In this document: positions 23,533 through 30,787 of the stretch, in pieces
Position numbering within the stretch: the first letter of the stretch is position 1
How the letters are laid out: every line of letters begins with the position of its first letter
Source of the DNA: JAKAVK01 sp964419095
Lineage (GTDB): Archaea; Micrarchaeota; Micrarchaeia; Micrarchaeales; CABMGC01
Assembly: GCA_964419095.1 (NCBI GenBank)
Contig: CAYQOG010000007.1
Span: forward strand, 1-35,705
DNA: 35,705 nt
Direction: 5' to 3'
Position numbers and translations under genes: made by a program
Notes under the pieces: generated by a model
What the model was told of the DNA's origin: nothing
Database searches by the model: none
The model's input: only the letters and a program-made list of their open reading frames with translations

Positions 23533-24917
23533 TTGATTTGGCTGCCTTGGTTACGCCCGTACGCGCCTTCATGGGACTCTGCGTGCTGCTGGTGGCAGGC
23601 AACCTTCTGATACGGCTCACGAACGATGAAAGGCTGCAGTTCACATTCAACGCATTGGCCCTCACATTCCTCGCTGTGGCTGCAGGATATCTACTTGCCA
23701 TGAATACCACGGTTACGATAATGAATCTCTTTTCAGTGAATCCCTTCTCGCTCTTCTGCGCCACGGTTCTCACGTTTGCATTGCTGCTTGTAAGCATACT
23801 CGCATTCGATTACGCGCCGCGCTTCGGGGACTTTGCGCTGATGGCCTCTTTCTCGCTTATGGGCATATATGCGGTTGCGTTCTCCACAACTCTGATAACC
23901 ATATTCGTGGGCATGGAGCTGATGGCTATACCCACTGTATTCATAGTCCTACTCTCAAGGAGAAGCCTCGAGGCTGCGACCAAGCTCTTCATAATGGGTT
24001 CCATATCGGTTGCGCTGCTCTCCTTTGCAGTGGTGACCCTTTACGGGGGCGCCGACAGCTTTGCTCTGGCACAAACGCAGCAGAGCGACTTGCTCCTCTT
24101 TGCAGTGGTCCTCTTCATCGCCTCGCTGGGATTCGAGGCGTCGGTGTTCCCGTTCAACGTGCTGATCCCGGATGTCTATGAAGGCGCACCTTCATACGCA
24201 ACTGCGATGCTCGGCGGAATAAACAAGAAGGTGGGATTCATTGCACTGATACAGGTGCTCATCCTGGTCTTCATCACCTACAAGTCTGCATTCATGATAA
24301 TCGCGCTCCTCTCCGTATTCACCATGTTCTACGGAAACGTAGTCGCGATAATGCAGCGCAACTTCAAGAGGATGCTCGCCTATTCCTCGATCTCGCAGGC
24401 AGGATACATGCTCATAGGCATTGCGACAGCGTCACAGGCAGGCATAACTGCCACGCTCTATCAGATCTTTGCGCATGTCTTCCTCTTCATAGGCTTATTC
24501 GCCATAGTCTCGTGGCTTGAGTCGAGGCACAGGCTTGAGATGGACGATATGATAGGGCTCAATGGGGAGAACAGGTTCGCCGCTGCAGCGCTGACCATCT
24601 TCATGCTCTCCTTGATAGGCCTTCCATTCACGACAGGATTCGTGGGCAAGTTCCTCATCTTCCTGAGCGCAGTCAATGCTGGGCTGGTCTGGCTTGCGAT
24701 TATAGGAATTGTAAACACCGTAATATCCATTTACTACTACGCAAGGCCCATGATAGCGATGTACACCACTAAGGCGGACGCAAAGGAGGTGAAGATCAGC
24801 GGTTCTGTTGTTGCGGTAGTTGTGATCTGCCTTGCAGTGACACTTCTTCTAGGCATATATCCGCAGCCATTGATCCAGATGGTGGGCAACGCAAGCGCAT
24901 ACCTGTTTCACGTCTGA
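23529..24917 (+). CDS. nuoN: Complex I subunit N (Mrp antiporter-like)
   Basis: 462 residues and about 13-14 helices. FPFNVLIPDVYEGAPSYATAML matches the 'PDVYEGAP..vta.l' motif of NuoN, and LAYSSISQAGYMLIGIA and FTTGFVGKFLIFLSAVNAGLVWLAIIG are also N-like rather than M-like. The ATG overlaps the nuoL stop. There is no nuoM between L and N, where it usually lies. Proton-channel Glu (VGMELMAIPT) and Lys (NKKVGF) positions are kept. Confidence 0.92.
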   Translation: MIDLAALVTPVRAFMGLCVLLVAGNLLIRLTNDERLQFTFNALALTFLAVAAGYLLAMNTTVTIMNLFSVNPFSLFCATVLTFALLLVSILAFDYAPRFGDFALMASFSLMGIYAVAFSTTLITIFVGMELMAIPTVFIVLLSRRSLEAATKLFIMGSISVALLSFAVVTLYGGADSFALAQTQQSDLLLFAVVLFIASLGFEASVFPFNVLIPDVYEGAPSYATAMLGGINKKVGFIALIQVLILVFITYKSAFMIIALLSVFTMFYGNVVAIMQRNFKRMLAYSSISQAGYMLIGIATASQAGITATLYQIFAHVFLFIGLFAIVSWLESRHRLEMDDMIGLNGENRFAAAALTIFMLSLIGLPFTTGFVGKFLIFLSAVNAGLVWLAIIGIVNTVISIYYYARPMIAMYTTKADAKEVKISGSVVAVVVICLAVTLLLGIYPQPLIQMVGNASAYLFHV

Positions 24918-24948
24918 TTGGATACCCCTATCCGTACCCTGACGATAC

Positions 24949-24959
24949 GTTAAAATACC
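24949..24959 (+). promoter_or_regulatory. TATA box of the DUF59 gene
   Basis: GTTAAAATACC is centred 26 nt upstream of the ATG at 24979, predicting a leaderless transcript. It shows that this gene is separate from the nuo operon. Confidence 0.6.
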
Positions 24960-24978
24960 AGTTTTGCTATATCCCATC

Positions 24979-25284
24979 ATGCATCAGATTACCCGTGCTG
25001 AGGCTGTGGAGGCCCTGAAGGGTTGCGTTGACCCTGAGATAGGGATAAACATAGTCGACCTGGGCTTAATACACTGGATAGGAATAGACGAGAAGAACAA
25101 CATGACGCTAAAGCTTACCATGACCAGCCCGATGTGCCCTGTCACAAGCATAATACTTGCGGACGCGCAATTGAGGCTTGAGCATCTGCCCGACGCCGGC
25201 CAGGTCGAGATGGACCTTGTCTGGGAGCCGGCGTGGACCCCGGAAATGATAACAGAGGAGGTCAGAATGAGCATGCAGGTCTAG
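24979..25284 (+). CDS. DUF59/MIP18-family Fe-S assembly factor (SufT/PaaD-like)
   Basis: 101 residues. VDPEIGINIVDLGLIHWIGI and TMTSPMCPVTSIILADAQLRL are the family's two signatures ('DPEigvnivdlGLvy' and 'TsptCP'). LVWEPAWTPEMITEEVRMSM is the usual close. Members help mature Fe-S proteins, and the Cys in MCPV is the conserved one. Its place just after the Fe-S-rich nuo operon suits that role, although it has its own promoter. ATG at 24979 is supported by the TATA box. Confidence 0.9.
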   Translation: MHQITRAEAVEALKGCVDPEIGINIVDLGLIHWIGIDEKNNMTLKLTMTSPMCPVTSIILADAQLRLEHLPDAGQVEMDLVWEPAWTPEMITEEVRMSMQV

Positions 25285-25285
25285 C

Positions 25286-26221
25286 TTATTCTGAGAGAAA
25301 ATCTCTTACTTGCTTATAGTATTCGTTGAGTGCGAAATCTGCCAATGCCTTTGGCCTTCCATTTTCAACAGATTCGATAAGGGCATCAAAATATGCCTCC
25401 TTTCTTACCGAGATATTCAATAGTGGAAATCCATTTTCTATCAGTGTCTTATTGAATATCAGTCTGCATATTCTCTTGTTGCCGTCTAAGAAAGGGTGTA
25501 TTCGATATAGTTTGTAATGAGATAACGCAGCTTTTTCTATAGGGTTGAGGTCACTTTTGTTATACCAGTCGCAGAATTCCTGTACGAGATCTTCGATTTT
25601 AGCACGGACTGGTGCTCTATACGCGATCTCCGTCTTGGAACCGTCATCCGCATATCTGTACAGATGCACACGCCTGTTTCTGAATGATCCTGGTGTCTTA
25701 GTCTCGAATCCGGACATTATTGTTTTGTGTAACTCTAAGAGGTATTCCTTGGTCAGCGTATGTTTATGCTTTATTGATTCCACTGCTTTTAGCATGTTCT
25801 TGCTTATTTCTTCTTTTTCAGTAAGTGCCGATCTCTTTTTAAGCGCATTTTCTACGTCGTCTATGTCGACATTTACGTCTTCAGTAGTCAATGTGGTCAG
25901 AGTAAATGAGACTGTTCTGTCTATATCATACTTTCTTCTTTTAAGTTCTGTCAAGGATGTGTATTTTTCCCTAAAAAGATCTCTAAAAAGCAGGCTTCTG
26001 ATTACTTCATCAGGACTAATGAGCCCTGCAGAATAAGTCCTACCAGCGAGCCTTTGTGTCAACTCCTTTTTAAAATTATTTTCTATTATTTTCAGTTTCT
26101 GCTTTCCAGGTTTAGTGGCGCCTATATACTTGCTGAAACTTTTGGACTTATTAATTAGAAAGTAGCTTAAGAACGAATAGTAGTAGCTCTTATCCTTGAC
26201 TATCTTTCTAGTTAATGTCAT
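25286..26221 (-). CDS. Fic-family (Fido) protein
   Basis: 311 residues: an N-terminal helical region (1-150, many Lys/Arg) and a Fic core. HPFLDGNKRICRL at 242-254 is the active site; the last Arg of GNKRICR matches class Fic enzymes, while NKR in place of NGR recalls Doc. GSFRNRRVHLYR before it matches the Fic flap region. Most Fic proteins AMPylate target proteins. The self-inhibitory [S/T]xxxE[G/N] helix is not evident. The gene is AT-rich compared with its neighbours and has a heavily repeated operator upstream, so it is probably acquired and tightly regulated. Converges with the DUF59 gene. Confidence 0.85.
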   Translation of the reverse strand: MTLTRKIVKDKSYYYSFLSYFLINKSKSFSKYIGATKPGKQKLKIIENNFKKELTQRLAGRTYSAGLISPDEVIRSLLFRDLFREKYTSLTELKRRKYDIDRTVSFTLTTLTTEDVNVDIDDVENALKKRSALTEKEEISKNMLKAVESIKHKHTLTKEYLLELHKTIMSGFETKTPGSFRNRRVHLYRYADDGSKTEIAYRAPVRAKIEDLVQEFCDWYNKSDLNPIEKAALSHYKLYRIHPFLDGNKRICRLIFNKTLIENGFPLLNISVRKEAYFDALIESVENGRPKALADFALNEYYKQVRDFLSE

Positions 26222-26225
26222 ACTT

Positions 26226-26304
26226 ATAGTTAGGTAGATGAAATTATTTAAATGTATCTACCTAATAGTTAGGTAGATGAAAGATTAATTTATAATCTAC
26301 CTAA
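26226..26304 (-). promoter_or_regulatory. Operator array and TATA box of the fic gene
   Basis: Two 39-nt tandem units (26226-26264 and 26265-26303) each hold the exact 18-mer ATAGTTAGGTAGATGAAA, 12 variable bases, then ATCTACCTA(A). The result is four half-sites of TTAGGTAGAT alternating in direction. At the unit junction ATCTACCTAA and TTAGGTAGAT face each other across a TAG, a perfect palindrome. The spacer of the first unit holds the minus-strand TATA (ATTTAAATAA, centred near 26250), 29 nt from the fic ATG. A dimeric repressor bound here would cover the box on both sides. The repressor itself is unknown; autoregulation by Fic or its partner is inference. Confidence 0.75.
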
Positions 26305-26324
26305 CTTTGTAGACGGAAACTAAT

Positions 26325-26888
26325 TTATCCGTAGAGGACGTCCTCATCTGATCGCTTGTAAGAAACCATTTCAGAATCCGAAAACCATACCTTGATCTCC
26401 TTCTCCGCTATCTCTGCATTCTCGGAGATGTGGCATATGTTTCTTACGGATCTCTTCTTTATGTCAGCGAGCGAATAGCTGTCATTGGAATACATTCCCC
26501 TTATGCTGCCAGGATCGGCCTTCCTTGGCTCTGTTGAGCCGCCGATCTTCCTTGCGACGTCGCAAGCGGCGTTTCCTTCGAGTACGAATGCGACTACCGG
26601 CACTCTTGTCAGTTCCCTTATTAGCGCATTCCTTACTCTTGTTCCTATCTCCTTGTCCGTTTCAGCGACCTTCTCCCCCTTTGCAAGTGCGGCTTCCCTT
26701 GCCTTCTTCCCCACAGAGAGTAGCCACTCCTCATCGTTCGTGTAATGCTTCTCGACAAGCTCCTTCTTCGCCTTGAGCATCTTGATTGCAACAAGCTTCA
26801 GCCCGGCGGTCTCGAACCTTGCAAGCACGGCGCCGGTAAGACCTCTCTCAATTCCGTCAGGTTTCATTACTACAAGCACTTTTTCCAT
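26325..26888 (-). CDS. ndk: Nucleoside diphosphate kinase, extended form
   Basis: 187 residues, against about 140-150 for the usual enzyme. VLVVMKPDGIERGLTGAVLARFE opens the fold (Lys9), GGSTEPRKADPGSIRG (116-131) binds the nucleotide, and ICHISENAE has the phosphorylated His153. It moves the gamma-phosphate from ATP to other NDPs. The extra 30 or so residues lie at 53-85, a charged helical insertion after HYTNDEEWL; a Met/Tyr/Lys-rich tail (169-187) follows. Leaderless start at 26888 is supported by a TATA 29 nt upstream. Confidence 0.93.
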   Translation of the reverse strand: MEKVLVVMKPDGIERGLTGAVLARFETAGLKLVAIKMLKAKKELVEKHYTNDEEWLLSVGKKAREAALAKGEKVAETDKEIGTRVRNALIRELTRVPVVAFVLEGNAACDVARKIGGSTEPRKADPGSIRGMYSNDSYSLADIKKRSVRNICHISENAEIAEKEIKVWFSDSEMVSYKRSDEDVLYG

Positions 26889-26912
26889 AAATTGACCCTT
26901 TACATTATCACT

Positions 26913-26940
26913 CTTTATATTTATCCTTGTTATTTATAAT
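26913..26940. promoter_or_regulatory. Divergent TATA boxes for ndk and infB
   Basis: The minus-strand box AAATATAAA lies at 26913-26921, centred 29 nt from the ndk ATG. The plus-strand box TTTATAAT at 26933-26940 is centred 32 nt from the infB ATG at 26969. The two transcripts are leaderless or nearly so, and their promoters lie side by side in an 80-nt gap. Confidence 0.6.
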
Positions 26941-26968
26941 TGCTACTATTCAGCCAACGGTAATTCAG

Positions 26969-28726
26969 ATGATAAGGCAGCCGATAATATGCGTAATGGG
27001 TCACGTAGACCATGGGAAGACCAGCCTGCTCGACAAGATCAGGAGCACCACAATAACGGCACGCGAGGCAGGAGGAATAACGCAGCACATAGGAGCCAGC
27101 GAGGTTCCGCTTTCCGTGATAACGAAGACAGTCGGAGACCTGATAAAGAAATTCGGGATACAGATAACGATTCCAGGACTCCTCTTCATAGACACTCCCG
27201 GCCACGAGGCCTTTACTAACCTGAGAAGGAGGGGAGGCTCGGTTGCAGACCTTGCAATACTCGTTGTGGACGTCACGAAGAGCTTTGAGCCGCAGACCTA
27301 CGAGGCGCTTGAGATACTGAAGGAGTACAAGACACCTTTCATAGTTGCCGCTAACAAGATAGACGCGATTACGGGTTGGATGCCCCAACCTACCCAGTCG
27401 TTCTCCGAATCTATCTCCAAGCAGAGGCAGAATGTGGTTGACGACCTTGAGGCCAGGATCTACGGCCTGATAGGCAAGCTGAGCGAGCTCGGTTTCAACA
27501 GCGAGCGGTTCGATCGCGTCAAGGATTTCAAGAAAGAAGTTATCATAGTTCCTGAGAGCGCTAAGACCGGGGAAGGCATTGCGGAGCTGCTAATGTATGC
27601 TACAGGGCTCGCACAGCGTTTCCTCGAGGCAAGACTTGAGATAGAGGTCAGCGGGCCGGGCAGGGGCAACATAATAGAGAGGAAGGAGGATAAGGGACTC
27701 GGCACTACTGTCGACATAATACTCTACAATGGAAGGCTCAAAGTCAATGATACCGTGGCTTTTGCCACTCAGACAGGATTGTCAACTACAAAGATCAAGG
27801 CGCTGCTCAAACCAAAGGAGCTTCAGGAGATGCGTGAGTCATCGAGCAAATTCTACTACGTTGACTCGGTCAGCGCGGCATCAGGGGTAAAGCTGAGCGG
27901 GAGCGGGCTCGATGATGCTCTCCCAGGATCGCTGATACTCTCAACTGAAATACCTAACTATGAAACGGAGATAAAATCCGAACTCAGCGAGGTCTTTGCA
28001 ACCGACAAGGCCGGAGTGATACTCAAGGCAGACACCATGGGGAGCATAGAGGCTCTTTCCAGACTCCTGAATGCGGAAAAGATACAGATAAGCAAGAAGG
28101 AGATAGGGAGGGTTACGAAACGCGATATACTTGACGCCTTCTCGATGAAGGCCACCGATCCCTTCGGTGCGGTGGTCCTTGCCTTCAGCGTTCCTTTTGA
28201 CGATGAGGCAAAGGCGGAGAGCGAGGCCACCGGGATAAATGTCATAAGCAGCAACATAATCTACAAGATAATCGATGATTACAGGGAATGGATGCTTAAG
28301 GAGAGGGAAGCCGAGAAGAACGTGCTAGAGAGATCCCTCATCTTCCCAGGGCAAGTAAAGCTGCTCCCGAACCACTGCTTCAGGGTATCCCATCCCGCGG
28401 TCTTCGGGGTTGAAATAACAAAAGGAAGGGTGAAGCCAGGCTACTCTCTCATGAACGAGCGCGGCGAGATAGTGGGCAAGGTCAAGGAGCTCCAGGACAA
28501 TGCGCTGAACCTCCAGGAGGCGAAGAAGGGGAGCAGCGTTGCCATGTCAATGGACGATGTGACCTATGGCAGGCAGATAAAGGAGAACGAGACGTTATAC
28601 ACGTTCATGAATGACGAGAATGAGCGCGCTTTGCGCTACAAGTTCGAGAATCTCCTTGATGACGAATCAAAGGACCTTCTCGAGCTTATTTCCCGGATAA
28701 AGGAGAAGGCGCGAACTTCTTCGTAA
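26969..28726 (+). CDS. infB: Translation initiation factor aIF5B (IF-2 homologue)
   Basis: 585 residues, typical of archaeal IF5B without the long N-terminal extension. GHVDHGKTSLLDKIR (11-25) is G1, DTPGHEAF G3 and ANKIDAI G4. Domain II (with GRGNIIERKEDKGLGTT), domain III and domain IV follow, ending in the helix DLLELISRIKEKARTSS. The factor joins ribosomal subunits and places initiator tRNA. ATG at 26969 is chosen over an upstream open start at 26927 because the family begins a few residues before G1 and the TATA box fits. Copies of its 3' end recur downstream. Confidence 0.96.
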   Translation: MIRQPIICVMGHVDHGKTSLLDKIRSTTITAREAGGITQHIGASEVPLSVITKTVGDLIKKFGIQITIPGLLFIDTPGHEAFTNLRRRGGSVADLAILVVDVTKSFEPQTYEALEILKEYKTPFIVAANKIDAITGWMPQPTQSFSESISKQRQNVVDDLEARIYGLIGKLSELGFNSERFDRVKDFKKEVIIVPESAKTGEGIAELLMYATGLAQRFLEARLEIEVSGPGRGNIIERKEDKGLGTTVDIILYNGRLKVNDTVAFATQTGLSTTKIKALLKPKELQEMRESSSKFYYVDSVSAASGVKLSGSGLDDALPGSLILSTEIPNYETEIKSELSEVFATDKAGVILKADTMGSIEALSRLLNAEKIQISKKEIGRVTKRDILDAFSMKATDPFGAVVLAFSVPFDDEAKAESEATGINVISSNIIYKIIDDYREWMLKEREAEKNVLERSLIFPGQVKLLPNHCFRVSHPAVFGVEITKGRVKPGYSLMNERGEIVGKVKELQDNALNLQEAKKGSSVAMSMDDVTYGRQIKENETLYTFMNDENERALRYKFENLLDDESKDLLELISRIKEKARTSS

Positions 28727-28727
28727 G

Positions 28728-28758
28728 ATTTAAATATATGTTTAAACATATGTTTACA
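28728..28758 (+). promoter_or_regulatory. Promoter and palindromic operator of vapBC
   Basis: GATTTAAATATATG supplies a TATA box 33 nt from the vapB ATG. It overlaps a perfect 16-nt palindrome ATATGTTTAAACATAT (28736-28751), and a further TATGTTTACA half-site follows. The layout is what autorepression by a VapBC complex would need. The region starts 2 nt after the infB stop. Confidence 0.65.
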
Positions 28759-28765
28759 CGGTAGT

Positions 28766-28984
28766 ATGTCTAAGACGATAACGATAAAGACGCAGGTATA
28801 TAAGGATCTTGTCAAGGTCAAGAAGGAGGAGGAGAGTTTTAGCGACCTTTTTGAACGGTTGATAAAGTCAGCCACGCCGATAGACATATTGAGGAAAATG
28901 AGGGGTAGCGTTACATTCAAGCCAGGAGAGAAGAAGAAAATGCTTGCGGAGATAAGGGCAAAGCGTGCAGAGATGAGATATTGA
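28766..28984 (+). CDS. vapB: VapB-type antitoxin (DUF217-like)
   Basis: 72 residues. It starts SKTITIKTQVYKDLVKVKKEEESFSDLFERL, the ribbon-helix-helix-like head of archaeal VapB/UPF0330 antitoxins, then a Lys/Arg-rich tail (KPGEKKKMLAEIRAKRAEMRY) that would bind the toxin. It represses the operon and neutralises VapC. Its TGA overlaps the TTG start of the toxin (TTGA), which couples their translation. Confidence 0.85.
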   Translation: MSKTITIKTQVYKDLVKVKKEEESFSDLFERLIKSATPIDILRKMRGSVTFKPGEKKKMLAEIRAKRAEMRY

Positions 28985-29352
28985 TAATCCTTGACAGCGA
29001 CATCATCATAGAGATCTACGACAAGCAGTCAAAGGCTGGCGATCTCGCACTTGGCAGAATAGAGGGGAGTGGAGACACGTTTGGCACTAGCGTTATCAAC
29101 CTTCAGGAAGTTCTTTATGGCAGACTGAAATACTCAAAGAATATAGACTACATTATTCAGCTGCCGATCATCGACTACAGGAAAGATGACGCAAGACTGG
29201 CTGCTGAATTAGAGTGGAAAACCGAACTAAAGGGGAGGAAAATAGATAGAGCCGATGCCATCGTTGCTGCCATATCGATAAACAACGGTGCGAGGCTATA
29301 TACGAACAATAAGAAGCATTTCGCAGGCGTAGAAGGCTTAGAACTGTTCTAG
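28981..29352 (+). CDS. vapC: VapC-type PIN-domain ribonuclease toxin
   Basis: 123 residues. ILDSDIIIE gives Asp5, NLQEVLYG gives Glu43, and DRADAIVAA gives Asp89/Asp92; with the TNNKKHF end these are the metal-binding residues of the PIN nuclease. Such toxins cut tRNA or rRNA when the antitoxin is lost. The start is TTG at 28981, overlapping vapB, and the ORF begins exactly where PIN domains do. The gene ends 11 nt before a repeated infB-tail sequence, so vapBC sits as a compact cassette. Confidence 0.9.
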   Translation: MIILDSDIIIEIYDKQSKAGDLALGRIEGSGDTFGTSVINLQEVLYGRLKYSKNIDYIIQLPIIDYRKDDARLAAELEWKTELKGRKIDRADAIVAAISINNGARLYTNNKKHFAGVEGLELF

Positions 29353-29363
29353 AAGTGTCCGGT

Positions 29364-29396
29364 CAGATAAAGGAGAAGGCAAGGACTAATCAGTGA
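29364..29396 (+). repeat. Copy of the infB 3' end (copy 2, with stop codon)
   Basis: In the infB reading frame the segment reads QIKEKARTNQ followed by TGA, against RIKEKARTSS at the true infB end (28694-28726). The 15-mer GATAAAGGAGAAGGC is identical (28696-28710 and 29366-29380). It lies after vapC and overlaps the 3' end of the minus-strand exported-protein gene, so the stop codons interlock. Confidence 0.75.
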
Positions 29397-30682
29397 AAGT
29401 TGAAGTTCTGTGAGAATGTCATGTTGTTGCTCTGGTATGAGGAAGTGACGTTGCTCTTTGACCAGTAGAAAGTGAAATGGACGGTAGCGGTGCCGGGATT
29501 GGCGACGGTCAGTATGGCATAGGAAGGCATGGTGAGGGTAAGGTTTGTGCCAGGGGCCATCTCTGAGAGGGCCGTCTGCTGGGCGCACTGGCCTGCGCCA
29601 TTGGGCCTGGTGCTGATAGCGTTTGAAGGGGACACCGTAAAGACCAGGGCCTGGCTGCAGCCGCGGCCGAAGTATATGGGCGCCGTGCCCGAGTTCTTTA
29701 ACGCCACCTGGAAGAGGATGTTGCTCCCCACTGTCGTTACGTTTGGAGTGCCGTTAAAGTAGGATATCGTCTTTGTCGAGATGACTTGTACGGAGTAGGC
29801 AGGGAGGGCTGTTGTAGTGGCGGTTGTACAGACCAGGTTGCCGCATGGAGAGCTATTTGTGACCACGTAGCTACATCCTACCGGAGGAGAGGCGTGTCCA
29901 GGGCACATGGTTGTGGTGGAGATAGCGCCGCAGCCGCCATACGCGTTGCATACGCTGGTTGTCGATGCCGTAGATGCTGTAGAGAGCGTGGATGTTGAAG
30001 CGGATGTAGTGGAGACCGTTGGCGGCAAATGGAAGTCGAAGTCGGCCGAGAAAGTTGCGTTGTACGCCCGATCTGAGGAGACCGAGACATTCTTCGAATA
30101 GTAGAAAGTGAAGTCCACCGTAGCGTTGCCAGGTCCCGCTATCGTCGCAATGGCGAAATACGGAACATCGATTGTCACGGTGGCATTGGGGCTTAGTACG
30201 GAGAGGCTGGTCTGCGCCGCACAGGTGCCTGCGCCGTTAGGCCTGGTGCTGATAGCGTTTGAAGGGGACACCGTAAAGACCAGGGCCTGGCTGCAGCCGC
30301 GGCCGAAGTATACGGGCTCTGTCCCGGTGTTTTGCAGGGTCACCTGGAAGAGGATGTTGCTCCCCACCGAAGTGACATTGGTGGAAGCATTGCTGTATGA
30401 TACAGTACTCACGGAGACAAGCTGTATTGAATAGGCAGGGGCCTTGGTGATGTTTGCAACACTCTTTACAGAGGTAGTTGCTATCGTGCTTGTGTGGGTG
30501 TTCCCCGTTATAGCGTTGAATAAGTTTGAGAAGAAGCCGACTATGCTGTCCCAGATGCTCTGCGTGGTCATTGAACTTGACACTGAGGAGTGGAGGCCTG
30601 ATGCGGCTATCCCGGTGGCCACCGTGACTAATGCAACGAGCGCCAATAGCGTAAAGGCCCTGAGCATCCTATCACTAGTCAT
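29390..30682 (-). CDS. Exported surface protein with two tandem beta-sandwich-like domains
   Basis: 430 residues: a signal or anchor helix (about 7-28), TTQSIWDSIVGFFSNLFN (amphipathic), then two copies of a 130-residue domain (about 80-220 and 295-430) joined by a Ser/Thr/Cys linker. Each domain starts AYS(I/V)Q(L/V)(I/V)S, has VGSNILFQV, YFGRGCSQALVFTVSP and a second Cys (GAGTC/GAGQC), and ends TFS..F(D/N)FH. The Cys pair probably forms a disulfide. No catalytic residues. It is paralogous to the next gene. A TATA box at 30702-30710 fits a leaderless start at 30682. Confidence 0.7.
   Translation of the reverse strand: MTSDRMLRAFTLLALVALVTVATGIAASGLHSSVSSSMTTQSIWDSIVGFFSNLFNAITGNTHTSTIATTSVKSVANITKAPAYSIQLVSVSTVSYSNASTNVTSVGSNILFQVTLQNTGTEPVYFGRGCSQALVFTVSPSNAISTRPNGAGTCAAQTSLSVLSPNATVTIDVPYFAIATIAGPGNATVDFTFYYSKNVSVSSDRAYNATFSADFDFHLPPTVSTTSASTSTLSTASTASTTSVCNAYGGCGAISTTTMCPGHASPPVGCSYVVTNSSPCGNLVCTTATTTALPAYSVQVISTKTISYFNGTPNVTTVGSNILFQVALKNSGTAPIYFGRGCSQALVFTVSPSNAISTRPNGAGQCAQQTALSEMAPGTNLTLTMPSYAILTVANPGTATVHFTFYWSKSNVTSSYQSNNMTFSQNFNFH
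29604..29676. repeat. 73-bp perfect direct repeat inside the two-domain surface gene (first)
   Basis: Identical over all 73 bases to 30240-30312. It encodes the core of each domain (through YFGRGCSQALVFTVSPSNAI). The flanking domain DNA has diverged much more, which suggests recent recombination or gene conversion between the repeats. Confidence 0.85.
30240..30312. repeat. 73-bp perfect direct repeat inside the two-domain surface gene (second)
   Basis: Partner of 29604-29676, 636 bp away in the same orientation. It encodes the first domain of the surface protein. Confidence 0.85.
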
Positions 30683-30701
30683 TTACAATAGAGGGTCTGC
30701 A

Positions 30702-30710
30702 TTTATAAAA
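30702..30710 (-). promoter_or_regulatory. TATA box of the first exported-protein gene
   Basis: On the minus strand the box reads TTTTATAAA, centred 24 nt upstream of the ATG at 30682, predicting a leaderless mRNA. Confidence 0.5.
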
Positions 30711-30739
30711 CAATCGATGCCGCAGTACTTTGCACGCGC

Positions 30740-30787
30740 TTGTTCGAGCTCATCTCCCAGATAAAGGAGAAGGCAAGGACTAATCAG
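30740..30787 (+). repeat. Copy of the infB 3' end (copy 3)
   Basis: Read in the infB frame it gives LFELISQIKEKARTNQ against LLELISRIKEKARTSS in infB. Most differences are synonymous (CTT/CTC, ATT/ATC, GCG/GCA, CGA/AGG), so it is a diverged coding copy. The 32-mer from 30758 to 30789 is identical to 29364-29395. There is no stop codon in frame after it (TGG). It overlaps the end of the second exported-protein gene. Confidence 0.75.

Noticed and set aside
17160..24917. Energy-converting hydrogenase instead of complex I
   Set aside because: NuoD lacks the nickel-binding CxxC pairs, and nuoA, nuoJ and nuoK are present, so it is a Nuo/Fpo-type complex.
25286..26221. Autoinhibitory Fic helix ([S/T]xxxE[G/N])
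   Set aside because: I looked for it in the N-terminal region and C-terminus and found no convincing match, so autoinhibition is not claimed.
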